A stretch of DNA of 64,000 nucleotides from Streptomyces sp. NBC_00620 (GCF_026341825.1 NZ_JAPENY010000002.1:2203001-2267000), one strand, 5' to 3'; counted from the first letter of the stretch, positions 25,925-36,479 are shown. Numbers and translations: made by a program. Notes: generated by a model not told the origin, from the letters alone.

Positions 25925-25936
25925 TGGTCTAAACCA
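25925..25936. promoter_or_regulatory. DasR-like operator (TGGTCTAAACCA)
   Basis: TGGTCTAAACCA differs from the dre core TGGTCTAGACCA at one base. It lies between the GntR start and the beta-lactamase-fold gene, and a second TCTAA occurs 11 bp before it. Confidence 0.55.
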
Positions 25937-26001
25937 CCAGGGAAGAGCGGCCGGGCAGTTCGGCCGATTTCAGCCCGCACCCCCGTGCGGCGCGGGAGTG
26001 T

Positions 26002-27168
26002 TCAGAGCGCGCTGTACAGGGCGTCCACAAGCGCCATCTTCCTTGGGTCGTCGGCGATGTGCGGGCCCATGCGGTTCATGACGTACCCCAGTGAGATGCC
26101 CGCCTCAGGGTCGGCGAGACCGCAGGATCCGCCGAAGCCGTCATGTCCGAAAGCCCTCGGGTTGGGCCCGTACGAACCGTTGGGCCCGCTCAGCCACAGC
26201 CCGAGCCCGATCTCCGTCTCGTACTCGAACCCGGCACCGAGCACCAGGTCGCGACAACTGCCCTGCCCCTCGCGCACCCGCTCGGCGGCCTGAGGTGAGA
26301 GCACCTCCCGTGAGCCGTACGAGCCACGCCCGGCGAAGATCCCGTACAGGGCGGCGATCGCGCGGGCCGTGCCGTGGCCGTTCGCGGCCGGGATCTCGGC
26401 GGCCCGCCACTGCGGCGTGTTGGCCTCGGTCGCGCCGACAATCGGATTGGTGAGAGCCGCCAGCGCGGCGGGCGCCAACTGGGCGTAGACCGCCGCCTGT
26501 TCACTGGTCGGAGCGGCCCGCGGGTGCACCAGCTCGGCCGCCCGCCCCGACTCCTTCTCCGGCAGCCCGATGGTGAAGTCGATCCCGAGCGGACCGGTCA
26601 CCTCCCGCTCCAGGAACGCACCCGGCAGCAGCCCGGAGACCCGCCGCACCACTTCACCCACCAGATGGCCGAACGTGATCGCGTGATAGCCGGACCGCGA
26701 CCCCGGCTCCCACCAGGGCTCCTGTGCCGCGAGGCGCTCGACGGTCAGCTCCCAGTCCAGCAGCTGCGCGAGCGTGTGCGGCTCGCGGAGTCCGGACAGC
26801 CCCGCGCGGTGCGACAGCAGGTGCCGTACGAGCACCGACTCCTTGCCCGCCGCCGCGAACTCCGGCCAGTACGCGGCCACCGGGGCGTCGAAGTCCAGCA
26901 GCCCGCGATCGGCCAGGATGTGCGCGCACAGGGCGGTCGGGCCCTTGGACGTCGACCACACGTTGACCAGGGTCTCGCGCTCCCAGGGCCGGGTGCGTGC
27001 CGCGTCCGCCCAGCCGCCCCACAGGTCCACCACGCTCTCGCCGTCGAGGGTGACCGTCACCGCCCCGCCCAGCTCGCCGCGGTCGCTGAAGTTCTCCTCG
27101 AACGCGGTGCGCACCGCCGAGAAGCGTGTGTCGCAGTGGCCTTGAACGTGCGGCGCGTGCTGGGACAT
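26002..27168 (-). CDS. Beta-lactamase-fold serine hydrolase (class C/EstB-type esterase)
   Basis: 388 residues, ATG 27168 with GGAGG upstream; the longer frame to 27276 lacks a ribosome site. The SxxK motif is WSTSKGPTAL (S72, K75), a Tyr motif occurs at SGYHAITFGHL, and GHDGFGGS takes the place of the KTG-like box. No signal peptide is visible, which argues against a secreted beta-lactamase and for a cytoplasmic esterase or DD-peptidase-like hydrolase. A related protein is encoded at 52522-53763. Substrate unknown. Confidence 0.87.
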   Translation of the reverse strand: MSQHAPHVQGHCDTRFSAVRTAFEENFSDRGELGGAVTVTLDGESVVDLWGGWADAARTRPWERETLVNVWSTSKGPTALCAHILADRGLLDFDAPVAAYWPEFAAAGKESVLVRHLLSHRAGLSGLREPHTLAQLLDWELTVERLAAQEPWWEPGSRSGYHAITFGHLVGEVVRRVSGLLPGAFLEREVTGPLGIDFTIGLPEKESGRAAELVHPRAAPTSEQAAVYAQLAPAALAALTNPIVGATEANTPQWRAAEIPAANGHGTARAIAALYGIFAGRGSYGSREVLSPQAAERVREGQGSCRDLVLGAGFEYETEIGLGLWLSGPNGSYGPNPRAFGHDGFGGSCGLADPEAGISLGYVMNRMGPHIADDPRKMALVDALYSAL

Positions 27169-27362
27169 GGGACCTCCGTTGCCCGTAGAGAAGCCCGGAG
27201 TCGGATCCGGGCCGGCTGAAACATACCGCTGGAACGTACCGACTGGTCGGACTGGGCGGAAGCGGTCGCACCGCATTCGTCATCGCGTGATCTCCCGCGG
27301 GCCACCCAACACCCCTACAGTGCTGGCCAGTTGACCGAACAGACGCAGGAGGCATGGGGACA

Positions 27363-28412
27363 ATGCGGAGACACGTGAAAGTGCTGGCGCGGACCGGGAT
27401 CGCCGTGGGCACAGCGACCGTGCTGGCCCTCGCCACGGGACCCCAGGCGACGGCCGCCGACCTGTCGTACTCGTCCAGCACCTCCGTGGGCGTCCACAAC
27501 GCCTACGAGAAGACGAAGTACCCGTACTTCGCCGACGCCCTGGACTCCGGCGCCGGAATGCTCGAACTCGACGTGTGGACCAATGTGTTCGGGGCCTCCT
27601 GGCGGGTCTCGCACAGCAACCCCCTCGGCAACGACAACAACTGCGTGAACGCGGCGAACGCCTCCGAGCTGCGCGCCAAGGCCACCAACCGCGACCTCGG
27701 CGGCTGCCTCGCCGACATCAAGGCCTGGCACGACGCGCACCCGGGCCACCGGCCGATCCAGCTGAAGATAGAGATGAAGGACGGCTTCCTGGGCACCAGC
27801 GGCCGTGGTCCCGCCCAGTTGGACGCCCTGCTCACCTCGAAGCTCGGCGACGCCCTGCTCCGCCCCGCCGATGTCGTCGGCTCCCACCCCGACCTCGACA
27901 CCGCCGTGCGCGCCGACGGCTGGCCCGCGCGCTCGGCCCTGGCCGGCAAGTTCATCGTCGAACTGATCCCCGGCACCGTCGAGGAGGGCAACCCCTTCGA
28001 CACGCTGTGGACCGACCGCGAGTACGCCACCTATCTGCGCGACCTCGCCGCCGCCGGACGCCTGCGCGAGGCAGGTGCCTTCCCCGCCGTGCACAAGGCG
28101 GCCACCGGCGACCCCCGCACCCGCTACACCGACGCGACGATCCGCCCCTGGCTCGTCGTCTTCGACGGCGACGCCGCCACCTACGCGAACGGCACGATCG
28201 ACACCGCCTGGTACGACGACCGGCACTACCTCGTCGTCATGACCGACGCCCAGAACGTGCCCCCGGCCATCGACGGCACCAACCCCACCCAGCAGCAGGC
28301 ACTCGACCGGGTCGCCCTGCTGGCCGGGCAGCACGCCAGCGTCGTCTCCGCGGACTGGTACCCGCTGCCCGCAGTCCTGTCCATGGTCGTACCGCGGGGG
28401 ACGGCGGGCTGA
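27363..28412 (+). CDS. Secreted PI-PLC-superfamily phosphodiesterase (Ca2+-dependent type)
   Basis: 349 residues. ATG 27354 is only 1 nt from AGGAGG, whereas ATG 27363 has a 10-nt spacing, so the latter is chosen. A Sec signal peptide (RRHVKVLARTGIAVGTATVL, cleavage near ATAAD at residue 32) is followed by GVHNAYEKT (H45), MLELDVW (E68, D70) and WRVSHSNP (H84), the catalytic His pair and metal ligands expected for a PI-PLC barrel. It would act outside the cell on phosphoinositides or related phosphodiesters. Its 3' end is 3 bp from that of the convergent esterase gene. Confidence 0.82.
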   Translation: MRRHVKVLARTGIAVGTATVLALATGPQATAADLSYSSSTSVGVHNAYEKTKYPYFADALDSGAGMLELDVWTNVFGASWRVSHSNPLGNDNNCVNAANASELRAKATNRDLGGCLADIKAWHDAHPGHRPIQLKIEMKDGFLGTSGRGPAQLDALLTSKLGDALLRPADVVGSHPDLDTAVRADGWPARSALAGKFIVELIPGTVEEGNPFDTLWTDREYATYLRDLAAAGRLREAGAFPAVHKAATGDPRTRYTDATIRPWLVVFDGDAATYANGTIDTAWYDDRHYLVVMTDAQNVPPAIDGTNPTQQQALDRVALLAGQHASVVSADWYPLPAVLSMVVPRGTAG

Positions 28413-28415
28413 GAC

Positions 28416-29387
<972 letters not shown>

Positions 29388-29603
29388 GAAGGACCACCTT
29401 TGGTGTCGGGTGCGGATGATCACACCGTACGTGTGCCCTCTCCGGGGCCGCCAGGCCCTTGCCTCCGGCCGGCCGCGCCCCCGCGGGGGAATCCGTCCCC
29501 CCGCACGACTGATCGGCGCCCACTGTGGAACCCGCCCGCCACCGGCAAGTCCTGGCAGGCGGCCGTCCTCGACGCCCGCCCCGACACCTGAAAGGCACGC
29601 GCC

Positions 29604-30497
29604 ATGAACCCCGGCACCCGCACCATCACGGTAGGCATCGACGGTTCGCGGGCGAGTCTCGACGCCGCGGACTGGGCCGCCCGCGAGGCCCAGCGCCGCC
29701 GCCTCCCGCTGCGTCTGCTGCACGCATCGCCCGGACCGGCCGTGCCCGCACGGATCCCGGACGTCGACGTCCCGGCCGGGCGCACCCGTACCACACTCGA
29801 CCGGGCCGCGATCCAACTGGCGTACGCACACCCGGCGTTGAACATCATCGCGCGCACCACCGACACGCCCGCCGTTCCCGCGCTGCTTGCGGCGGCCGCG
29901 GAGGCCGAGACCCTGGTGCTCGGCTCACGCGGCCTGACCGGGTTCGCGGGCTTCCTGGTCGGCTCGGTCGCTCTCGCCGTCACGGACCGGGCCGCACGCC
30001 CGGTCGTTGTCGTACGCGCGGGCGAACTCGCCGCGGACGAAAGGATGCCCACCGCCGACGGCACACCGCCGAGCACGGCTCCCTATCTCCCCGTCGTCCT
30101 CGGCCTGGACCTGAGCCACCCGGCCGACGACCTCATCGGGTACGCCTTCGACACCGCGGCCGTCCGCTCCGCGCCGCTGCACGTCGTGCACACCTGGACC
30201 CTGCCCCCGCCGCGCGGCTACGCGCCCGGCGTGCCCGTCCCCGGCCACCCGGACGAGCGGGAGGACGGCAAGTGGCATGTGCTGACCAGCACGTTGCAGC
30301 CATGGCGCCACAAGTTCCCGGAGACGCCCGTCTCCGAGCAGGTGATCTACGGCCACCCCGGGCACCAGCTGCTGAGGGCGTCCAACCGGGCCGGTCTGCT
30401 GGTCACCGGGCGCCGTTCGGGCGAGGGCCTGAGCCGCGCCGCGCACTCACTCATCCACCACGCCATGTGTCCGGTGGCGGTGGTGCCGCACAGCTAA
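29604..30497 (+). CDS. Universal stress protein, tandem USP domains
   Basis: 297 residues with two UspA domains. Domain 1 begins ITVGIDGSRASLDAADWA and has the ATP-binding GSRGLTGFAGFLVGSVA motif with PVVVVR; domain 2 begins PVVLGLDLSHPADD and ends LLVTGRRSGEGLSRA then CPVAVVPHS. Tandem actinobacterial USPs bind ATP and help cells in dormancy or stress. It is monocistronic; a short CAGTG pentamer run follows the stop. The role is from family knowledge. Confidence 0.9.
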   Translation: MNPGTRTITVGIDGSRASLDAADWAAREAQRRRLPLRLLHASPGPAVPARIPDVDVPAGRTRTTLDRAAIQLAYAHPALNIIARTTDTPAVPALLAAAAEAETLVLGSRGLTGFAGFLVGSVALAVTDRAARPVVVVRAGELAADERMPTADGTPPSTAPYLPVVLGLDLSHPADDLIGYAFDTAAVRSAPLHVVHTWTLPPPRGYAPGVPVPGHPDEREDGKWHVLTSTLQPWRHKFPETPVSEQVIYGHPGHQLLRASNRAGLLVTGRRSGEGLSRAAHSLIHHAMCPVAVVPHS

Positions 30498-30567
30498 CCG
30501 CAGTGCAGGGCCGGCTTGCAGTGCAGTGCAGTGCAGCGCAGGCGTGGCAGAACGCCACACGAACCGC

Positions 30568-31327
30568 TCAGCCGAAGCGCTCGATACGAATGCGGTCCAC
30601 CGGCTGCCCGGCCTCCACCAGCAGCCGCGACGCGTGCTCCGCGAACCCGTTGGAGCCGCACACATAGGCCTCCCACCCACCGGGTGGCTGCTCGGCCAGG
30701 AGCGGCGCCACATGTGCCGCCGCCATACGTCCTACCGGCACACCCTCCGGCGCGCTGCGCGTGAAGACGGTCGTCGTCTCCTCGCCGTACTCCTGCGCGT
30801 AGATGAGTTCTTCGGGACCGCGCGCCGAGACGAGCAGGCGCAGCGGCACGTCCAGACCTTGCCCGCGGTGGTGCCGCAGCATCGACATCAGCGGTACGAC
30901 ACCGGATCCGGCGCCGATGAGCAGTGCGGGCCGGTCGCCGGGCCAGGCGAAGAAGCCGCTGAGCGGGCCCCGCACCTGCACCGTGTCGCCGGGCTCGGCG
31001 ATGGTGTGGAACCAGCCGGAGACCTCGCCGCCCTCGACATGGTCCAGCGTCAGTTCGACGTGCCCGGCGTCGTCGGGCGGAGAAGCGATGGAGTAGTGGC
31101 GCTGCGCCACATATCCGTCCTCGGCGGTCAGCCGCAGCATCAGGTGCTGCCCCGGCAGATGCCCCATCCACTGCGGCACCGCGAACCGGAACGTGGAGGC
31201 GTACGGCGTCTCCCGGCGGATCTCGGTGAGCGTGGCGGTCTGCCAGGTGGCCGCGGCGCGGGTACTCACCGCGATCCGCCCGGGCACGGCGAAGCCGGTG
31301 TGCGGCACGAAGGTCTTGGTCGTCGTC

Positions 31328-31335
<8 letters not shown>
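30568..31335 (-). CDS. FAD/NAD(P)-binding ferredoxin reductase-type oxidoreductase
   Basis: 255 residues of the ferredoxin-NADP+ reductase superfamily. RHYSIAS is the FAD-binding RxYS motif, LLIGAGSGVVPLMSML the NAD(P)-binding loop and YVCGSNGFAE the C-terminal CGS motif. No [2Fe-2S] domain is attached. The GTG start at 31335 overlaps the sulfite-oxidase-like gene by 8 bp, so the two are coupled. It probably passes electrons to or from the molybdoenzyme partner; direction and acceptor are unknown. Confidence 0.88.
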
Positions 31336-31933
<598 letters not shown>

Positions 31934-32199
31934 ACGGGTGGTGCCTCCAGGCCGCCGGGAGCGGTGGCCCGCGGGTCGGGTGTGATCAGTGCTTATGCAT
32001 TCAACCGTACGTGGCCGCCGCCTATGCCCGGGCCCTCATGGGCCCCCGATCATTGCGGACATATGAACTCTCCCGAGGCTTGGGAATAGCTGTGGCGTGA
32101 TCTTCCTTGCCGCTACTGCCGACGCCGGTGGCCCCGACGGCTCCAGCGGGTGACAGTGGTCCCGGCAACCGGTGACAGCGAAGGAGAGTGAGGAAGCAC

Positions 32200-33120
32200 A
32201 TGCCCAAGGCGTACGTCTTCACGCGGTTCGGCGGCCCCGAGGCCGAGGCACTGGTTGAGCAGGACCGGCCGAGCCCGGGTCCCGGCCAGGTACTCGTCGC
32301 GGTACGCGCGGCGGGCGTGAACCCCGTCGACTGGAAGCAGCGGACGGGCCACAGCCGCCCGGGCGGCCCCGCACGCGAACTGCCCGCGGTGTTCGGCAAC
32401 GAGGTCGCGGGGGTCGTCGAGGAGGTCGGCGCCGAGGTGACCGGCTTCGCCGTCGGGGACGAGGTCTTCGGCAATCCGGTGGCGGGCGGATACGCCGAGT
32501 ACGCCCTGCTTCCCGCGACCGTGACCGCGCACAAGCCCGCCGAGCTGTCGTATCAGGACGCCGCGACGCTGCCCGTCGCGGCGGCGACCGCGTACGACGG
32601 AGTCCGCCAGCTGGATCTGCCCGAAGGCGCGACCCTGCTGATCACCGGTGCGGGCGGCGGTGTCGGCGTCGCGGCCACGCAGATCGCGCGCGCGTTCGGG
32701 GTGCGTGTCATCGGGGTCGCGAGCGACGCCAAGAAGGACTTCGTCGAGTCGCTCGGGGCCGTGCACGTCCCGTCGGGGCCGGACCTTGCGGAGCGGCTGC
32801 GCGGGGCGGCGCCGGACGGTGTGGACGGCGTGTTCGACCTGGTCGGGGGCGAGGTCCAGGAAGCAGCGGCGACGCTCCTCGGCGACCCCGCGAAGCTGAT
32901 CACCGGCGCCGACCGGAGGACCGCCGCGCGGCTCGGCGGCGGGCCCGTCGAACGAGCCCGCAATTCCGCCGTGCTCGACGAGGTGGCGAAGCTCGTGGTC
33001 GAGGGCAAGCTGCGGCCGTTCGTCACGCAGACCTTCCCGCTCGACCGGGCGGGCGAGGCACTGCGCACGGTCGAGGACGGCCACGCGCGCGGCAAGATCG
33101 TGATCGAGGTCGGCGGATGA
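32200..33120 (+). CDS. NADP-dependent quinone oxidoreductase-like MDR protein
   Basis: 306 residues of the zinc-free medium-chain dehydrogenase/reductase type. It has AGVNPVDWKQRTG, GNEVAGVVEEVGAEV and the Rossmann segment LLITGAGGGVGVAATQIA. GTG 32188 is too near AAGGAG, while ATG 32200 has GAGG at proper distance, so I use ATG. It reduces quinones or alpha,beta-unsaturated carbonyls with NADPH. The stop overlaps the start of the GNAT gene by 4 bp. It is divergent from the sulfite-oxidase-like gene; the 266-bp spacer shows no clear operator. Confidence 0.9.
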   Translation: MPKAYVFTRFGGPEAEALVEQDRPSPGPGQVLVAVRAAGVNPVDWKQRTGHSRPGGPARELPAVFGNEVAGVVEEVGAEVTGFAVGDEVFGNPVAGGYAEYALLPATVTAHKPAELSYQDAATLPVAAATAYDGVRQLDLPEGATLLITGAGGGVGVAATQIARAFGVRVIGVASDAKKDFVESLGAVHVPSGPDLAERLRGAAPDGVDGVFDLVGGEVQEAAATLLGDPAKLITGADRRTAARLGGGPVERARNSAVLDEVAKLVVEGKLRPFVTQTFPLDRAGEALRTVEDGHARGKIVIEVGG

Positions 33121-33812
33121 GCGCACATCCCCTGGACAATCCGGCGTTCGGCGCCCTGACCGGCCCGCACGCCCACTTCGCCGAACGCCGTGGCCGCGTC
33201 CTGCGCTACCCCCTGGACGTATCGCCGTGGCTGGCCCTCCCCGACGACCCGGACGCCGACGACTGGGCTGACCTTGCCGCCCTGGTCGGCCCGGGTGGCG
33301 AAGCCCCACTGGCCGGTTTCACCGGGCAGACCCCGGACGGCTGGGAGGTGACCTTCAACCTGGAGGGCGTTCAGCTGGTCGACGACGGCATAGCCGCGGC
33401 CCCGGACGCCGAGGCGGTACGGCTCGGCCCCGCCGACGTGCCCGAGATGCTCGACCTGGTCGAACGGACCAGGCCGGGACCCTTCCTGCCGCGCACCGTC
33501 GAACTCGGCACCTATCTGGGGATACGCCGGAACGGCGCGCTGATCGCCATGGCGGGGGAGCGGCTGCACCCGCCGGGCTGGACCGAGATCAGCGCGGTCT
33601 GCACCGACCCGGACTTCCGCGGCGAGGGCCTGGCGACCCGGCTGATCCTGGCCGTCGCACACGGCATTCGCGAACGCGGCGAGACCCCGTTCCTGCACAC
33701 CGCCGCGAACAACACCAATGCCATCCGCCTCTACGAGTCCCTGGGCTTCCGGCTCCGCCGCAGGACCCGCTTCCTCGCGGCGCGTGTGCCTGAGCAGGTG
33801 GCGGTGTCCTGA
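33117..33812 (+). CDS. GNAT-family N-acetyltransferase
   Basis: 231 residues. The C-terminal half holds the acetyl-CoA motif A, ISAVCTDPDFRGEGLATRLI, and motif B, LHTAANNTNAIRLYESLGF, as in FR47-like acetyltransferases. The N-terminal ~90 residues are a family-specific extension. It is translationally coupled to the MDR oxidoreductase (ATGA). It may acetylate an amine metabolite or protein N-terminus; acceptor unknown. The stop is followed within 20 bp by a 27-bp minisatellite shared with the end of the convergent MarR gene. Confidence 0.88.
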   Translation: MSAHPLDNPAFGALTGPHAHFAERRGRVLRYPLDVSPWLALPDDPDADDWADLAALVGPGGEAPLAGFTGQTPDGWEVTFNLEGVQLVDDGIAAAPDAEAVRLGPADVPEMLDLVERTRPGPFLPRTVELGTYLGIRRNGALIAMAGERLHPPGWTEISAVCTDPDFRGEGLATRLILAVAHGIRERGETPFLHTAANNTNAIRLYESLGFRLRRRTRFLAARVPEQVAVS

Positions 33813-33829
33813 CGCCCATGAGCGCGTGG

Positions 33830-33937
33830 ACGGGTCGCCGACCGGCCAGTCCGTGAACGGGCCACGGACCGGTCAGTCCGCCAACGGGCCACTGACCGGT
33901 CAATCCGCGGACGGGTCGCCGGCCGGCTCGTCCGCGC
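33830..33937. repeat. Four 27-bp tandem repeats between convergent genes
   Basis: Units start at 33830, 33857, 33884 and 33911; each begins ACGGG(T/C)C and contains a GACCGGTC-like palindrome. The fourth unit and part of the third lie inside the MarR coding sequence and encode its last 12 residues. A 27-bp unit keeps the reading frame. Confidence 0.88.
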
Positions 33938-34391
33938 CCGCCGCGTTGTAGCGCAGCAGATACGAGGCGAAGCGCGCGAGATCCTCCTCGGGCCAGCCCG
34001 CGAGCCGCTCACGGAACGCCACCCGGCGGCTCTCGGTCACCTGGGCGAGGATCTCCGTGCCCGTCTCCGTCAGATGCAGTACCTGCACCCGATGGTCCTC
34101 CGGGTCGAGCCGTCGCTCGATGAGCCCGGACCGCTCCAGCGCGGCCACCTGCCGGCTCACCGTGGACTTGTCCAGGGCGTAGTGCGCGGCGAGGTCGGTG
34201 GCACGGCAGCCGCCGCGCTCCTCCAGATGCCCGAGCAGGGTGTACGAGACCAGGGACAGCTCGGGGTGCATACGGCCCGCCGTGGCCCTGGCCCGCCGGG
34301 CGAAGGACGTCATCTCGCGCTGGATGGTCTCGACGGCCGCGTCGGCGGCGGCAGTGACAACGGTCTCATCAAGCTCTTCGGCTGCCTTCAT
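33900..34391 (-). CDS. MarR-family transcriptional regulator
   Basis: 163 residues: GCRATDLAAHYALDKSTVSR is the recognition segment, ERRLDPEDHRVQVLHLTETG the wing, with flanking dimer helices. The C-terminal tail (GADEPAGDPSAD) is encoded by the 27-bp minisatellite and is probably dispensable. A perfect 7-3-7 palindrome lies 21 bp upstream of the start and covers the divergent promoter of the membrane protein gene, so it likely represses that gene and itself. Confidence 0.9.
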   Translation of the reverse strand: MKAAEELDETVVTAAADAAVETIQREMTSFARRARATAGRMHPELSLVSYTLLGHLEERGGCRATDLAAHYALDKSTVSRQVAALERSGLIERRLDPEDHRVQVLHLTETGTEILAQVTESRRVAFRERLAGWPEEDLARFASYLLRYNAAGADEPAGDPSAD

Positions 34392-34411
34392 GGGAACCTC
34401 CTCGCGCTACT

Positions 34412-34444
34412 AGTTGTATAGTACAACTTGAAGTGAGAGTTGTA
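34412..34444. promoter_or_regulatory. MarR operator over divergent promoters
   Basis: AGTTGTA (34412-34418), TAG, TACAACT (34422-34428) is a perfect inverted repeat containing the plus-strand -10 TATAGT (34417-34422). A further AGTTGTA half-site is at 34438-34444. Confidence 0.75.
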
Positions 34445-34480
34445 TTTGCCAACCAATATGTCGACCAAGTGGGAGTTCGC

Positions 34481-35518
34481 ATGGTCACCGGGCTGCGGTC
34501 ACCGGCGCTGCGTCATGTGCTCACGCACCTGATCACCCCGCTGCTGATGTGCATCGGTATGGGGCTCGCCTATATGGGCGCCTTCGTCACGCCCGAGCCG
34601 AACCACCTGCCCGTGGCCGTTGTGGGCAGCGGACCCGAGGTCAAGGTGTTCGCGCAGTCGGTCAAGGACGAGGCGGGGGAGAAGCTCGACGTCCGTACCG
34701 TCGCGAGCCGCGCCGAAGCGGTCGACCTGCTCAAGTCCCGTGACATCACGGGTGCGTACATCCCGAGCTCGAAGACGCCGGAGCTGGTCGTCGCCACCGC
34801 CGGGTCCGACATGGGAGCCACGGCGGTCGAGAAGGTCTTCACCCCGGTCGCCGCCCAGGAGGGCCTGCCGCTGAAGGTCACCGATGTCGTCCCGCCGGCC
34901 GCCGACGACCCCACGGGCCAGGGCCTGTTCTTCCTGCTGATCGCGCTGAGCATCGGCTCGTACGCGTCCGTCGCCGCACTCGGCGCCGCAGGCGGCGAGC
35001 TCCCCATGCGGGCACGCGCGCTGCTGGCCGTCGGCATCTCCGGTGCCGTGAGCGTCATCGGCACGCTGCTCGCCGGGCCGGTGTTCCACCTCGCGGACCA
35101 CGGCCTGGCGAGCGTGTGGGGGATGAGCTGGCTCTACTCCGCGGGCATCCTCTTCATCGGCGTCGGACTCCACACGTTCCTCAAGCGGTGGACCACGCTC
35201 GCCATGATGGTGCTCTTCGTGATGCTCAACTTCACCAGTTCCGGTGGTCTGTTCAGGCCCGAGCTCCAGAACGGCTTCTTCGGCACCCTGCACGCCTTCT
35301 GGAACGGCGCCGGGTTCGTCGAGGGAGTCCGGGGCCTCCTCTACTTCGACGGCGACGGGCTGTCCGGCAACCTCTGGACGCTGGTCGCCTGGCTCCTGGT
35401 CGGCCTCCTGGTCACGGCCGTCGCCGGTGGCGTGGAGCGAGGGCGCGCCCGTGGTCACGTACAGCCGGAGCCCGTCGAGGAGGCCGAGGAAGAGCTGGAG
35501 GAGACGGTCGCCGTCTGA
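34481..35518 (+). CDS. YhgE/Pip-like or ABC-2-type membrane protein
   Basis: 345 residues from ATG 34481 with GGGAG upstream; upstream GTG at 34433 is rejected because it lies in the operator. One TM helix near the N-terminus (LITPLLMCIGMGLAYMGAFV) is followed by an extracytoplasmic region of ~115 residues and about five further TM helices from residue ~155. This arrangement resembles ABC-2/YhgE-type exporter proteins. The tail is acidic (EPVEEAEEELEETVAV). No ATPase is adjacent. Repression by the divergent MarR suggests a role in efflux or envelope stress (inference). Confidence 0.78.
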   Translation: MVTGLRSPALRHVLTHLITPLLMCIGMGLAYMGAFVTPEPNHLPVAVVGSGPEVKVFAQSVKDEAGEKLDVRTVASRAEAVDLLKSRDITGAYIPSSKTPELVVATAGSDMGATAVEKVFTPVAAQEGLPLKVTDVVPPAADDPTGQGLFFLLIALSIGSYASVAALGAAGGELPMRARALLAVGISGAVSVIGTLLAGPVFHLADHGLASVWGMSWLYSAGILFIGVGLHTFLKRWTTLAMMVLFVMLNFTSSGGLFRPELQNGFFGTLHAFWNGAGFVEGVRGLLYFDGDGLSGNLWTLVAWLLVGLLVTAVAGGVERGRARGHVQPEPVEEAEEELEETVAV

Positions 35519-35575
35519 CCGTTCCTGTTAGTGTTGCGGCGTCGGCTGTGGAACGCCCCAGCCAAAGAGTTGCCC

Positions 35576-35696
35576 AGGAGGTGGGACCCATCAACGCTTG
35601 GTCAGGTCGGGTGCTCTCACCTCAAAGCAACGCGGCTCACCGCCAGTAGGCGGCCGCGAGAGCGCCCTTCGGCTCACCGAAAGGCCCTCGGCTTCC
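35576..35696 (+). promoter_or_regulatory. Leader with strong SD, start-less short ORF and stem-loop
   Basis: AGGAGGTG (35576-35583) is a near-perfect ribosome site but no ATG/GTG/TTG follows at the right distance. Six bases later an ATC begins a 19-codon frame (INAWSGRVLSPQSNAAHRQ) ending TAG at 35647-35649. A hairpin with arms GCCCTTCGG and CCGAAAGGC (about 35664-35685) lies just before the methyltransferase ATG. This looks like a translated leader; AUC initiation is inferred. Confidence 0.35.
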
Positions 35697-36479
35697 ATGC
35701 CTCTTCTGTCCCCTCTCTTTGATTCCGTTGTCACCGCGCTCCGCTCCGCCGGCTGTGTCTTCGCCGAGGACGAGGCGGAGTTGATCCTCTCCACAGCTCG
35801 CACCCCGGACGATGTCGCCATCATGGTTGACCGGCGCGTCGCGGGACTTCCCCTTGAACACGTGCTCGGCTGGGCCGGGTTCCACGGACTGCGCGTCGCC
35901 GTGGAGCCGGGCGTCTTCGTGCCCCGCCGCCGCACCGAGTTCCTCGTCGACCAGGCGGTCGCCCTGGCGAGGGACGTGTGCCTCGTCGTGGACCTCTGCT
36001 GCGGCTCCGGCGCGGTGGGCGCCGCGCTGGCCGCCTCCCTCGGCGGGCCCGAACTGCACGCCGCCGACATCGACCCGGCCGCGGTCCGCTGCGCCCGCCG
36101 CAACGTCGAGCCCTTCGCCGGTCACGTGTACGAGGGCGACCTCTTCGCCGCCCTGCCCGACACCCTGCGCGGCCGCGTCGACGTACTGGCCGCGAACGTG
36201 CCGTACGTCCCCACCGACGAGGTCGGACTCCTGCCGGCGGAGGCCCGCGACCACGAACCCCTCGTCGCCCTCGACGGAGGTTCCGACGGGCTCGACATCC
36301 TGCGCCGGGTCGTCGCGGAGGCCCCCGAATGGCTGGCCCCGGGCGGCTGCCTCCTCGTCGAGACGAGCGAGCGCCAGGCACCCCGGGCCGTCGAGACCTT
36401 CACCCGAAGCGGCCTGGCAAGCCGACTGGCCGTTTCCGACGAGCTGTACGCCAACGTCGTGATCGGCACCAAGGTCTAG
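35697..36479 (+). CDS. PrmC/HemK-related putative N5-glutamine methyltransferase
   Basis: 260 residues from ATG 35697. VEPGVFVPRRRTEFLVDQA, VVDLCCGSGAVGAALA (SAM motif I) and ADIDPAAVRCARRN place it in the PrmC-related family. The catalytic NPPY box is changed to NVPY in AANVPYVPTDEV, as in actinobacterial PrmC-related paralogues in which the second residue varies. The function may therefore be methylation of a target other than release factors. It follows an unusual leader with a start-less short ORF. It is monocistronic. Confidence 0.82.
   Translation: MPLLSPLFDSVVTALRSAGCVFAEDEAELILSTARTPDDVAIMVDRRVAGLPLEHVLGWAGFHGLRVAVEPGVFVPRRRTEFLVDQAVALARDVCLVVDLCCGSGAVGAALAASLGGPELHAADIDPAAVRCARRNVEPFAGHVYEGDLFAALPDTLRGRVDVLAANVPYVPTDEVGLLPAEARDHEPLVALDGGSDGLDILRRVVAEAPEWLAPGGCLLVETSERQAPRAVETFTRSGLASRLAVSDELYANVVIGTKV

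Noticed and set aside
30517..30540. CAGTG pentamer run after the USP gene
   Set aside because: Only about four units over 24 bp; could be chance and has no structural consequence.
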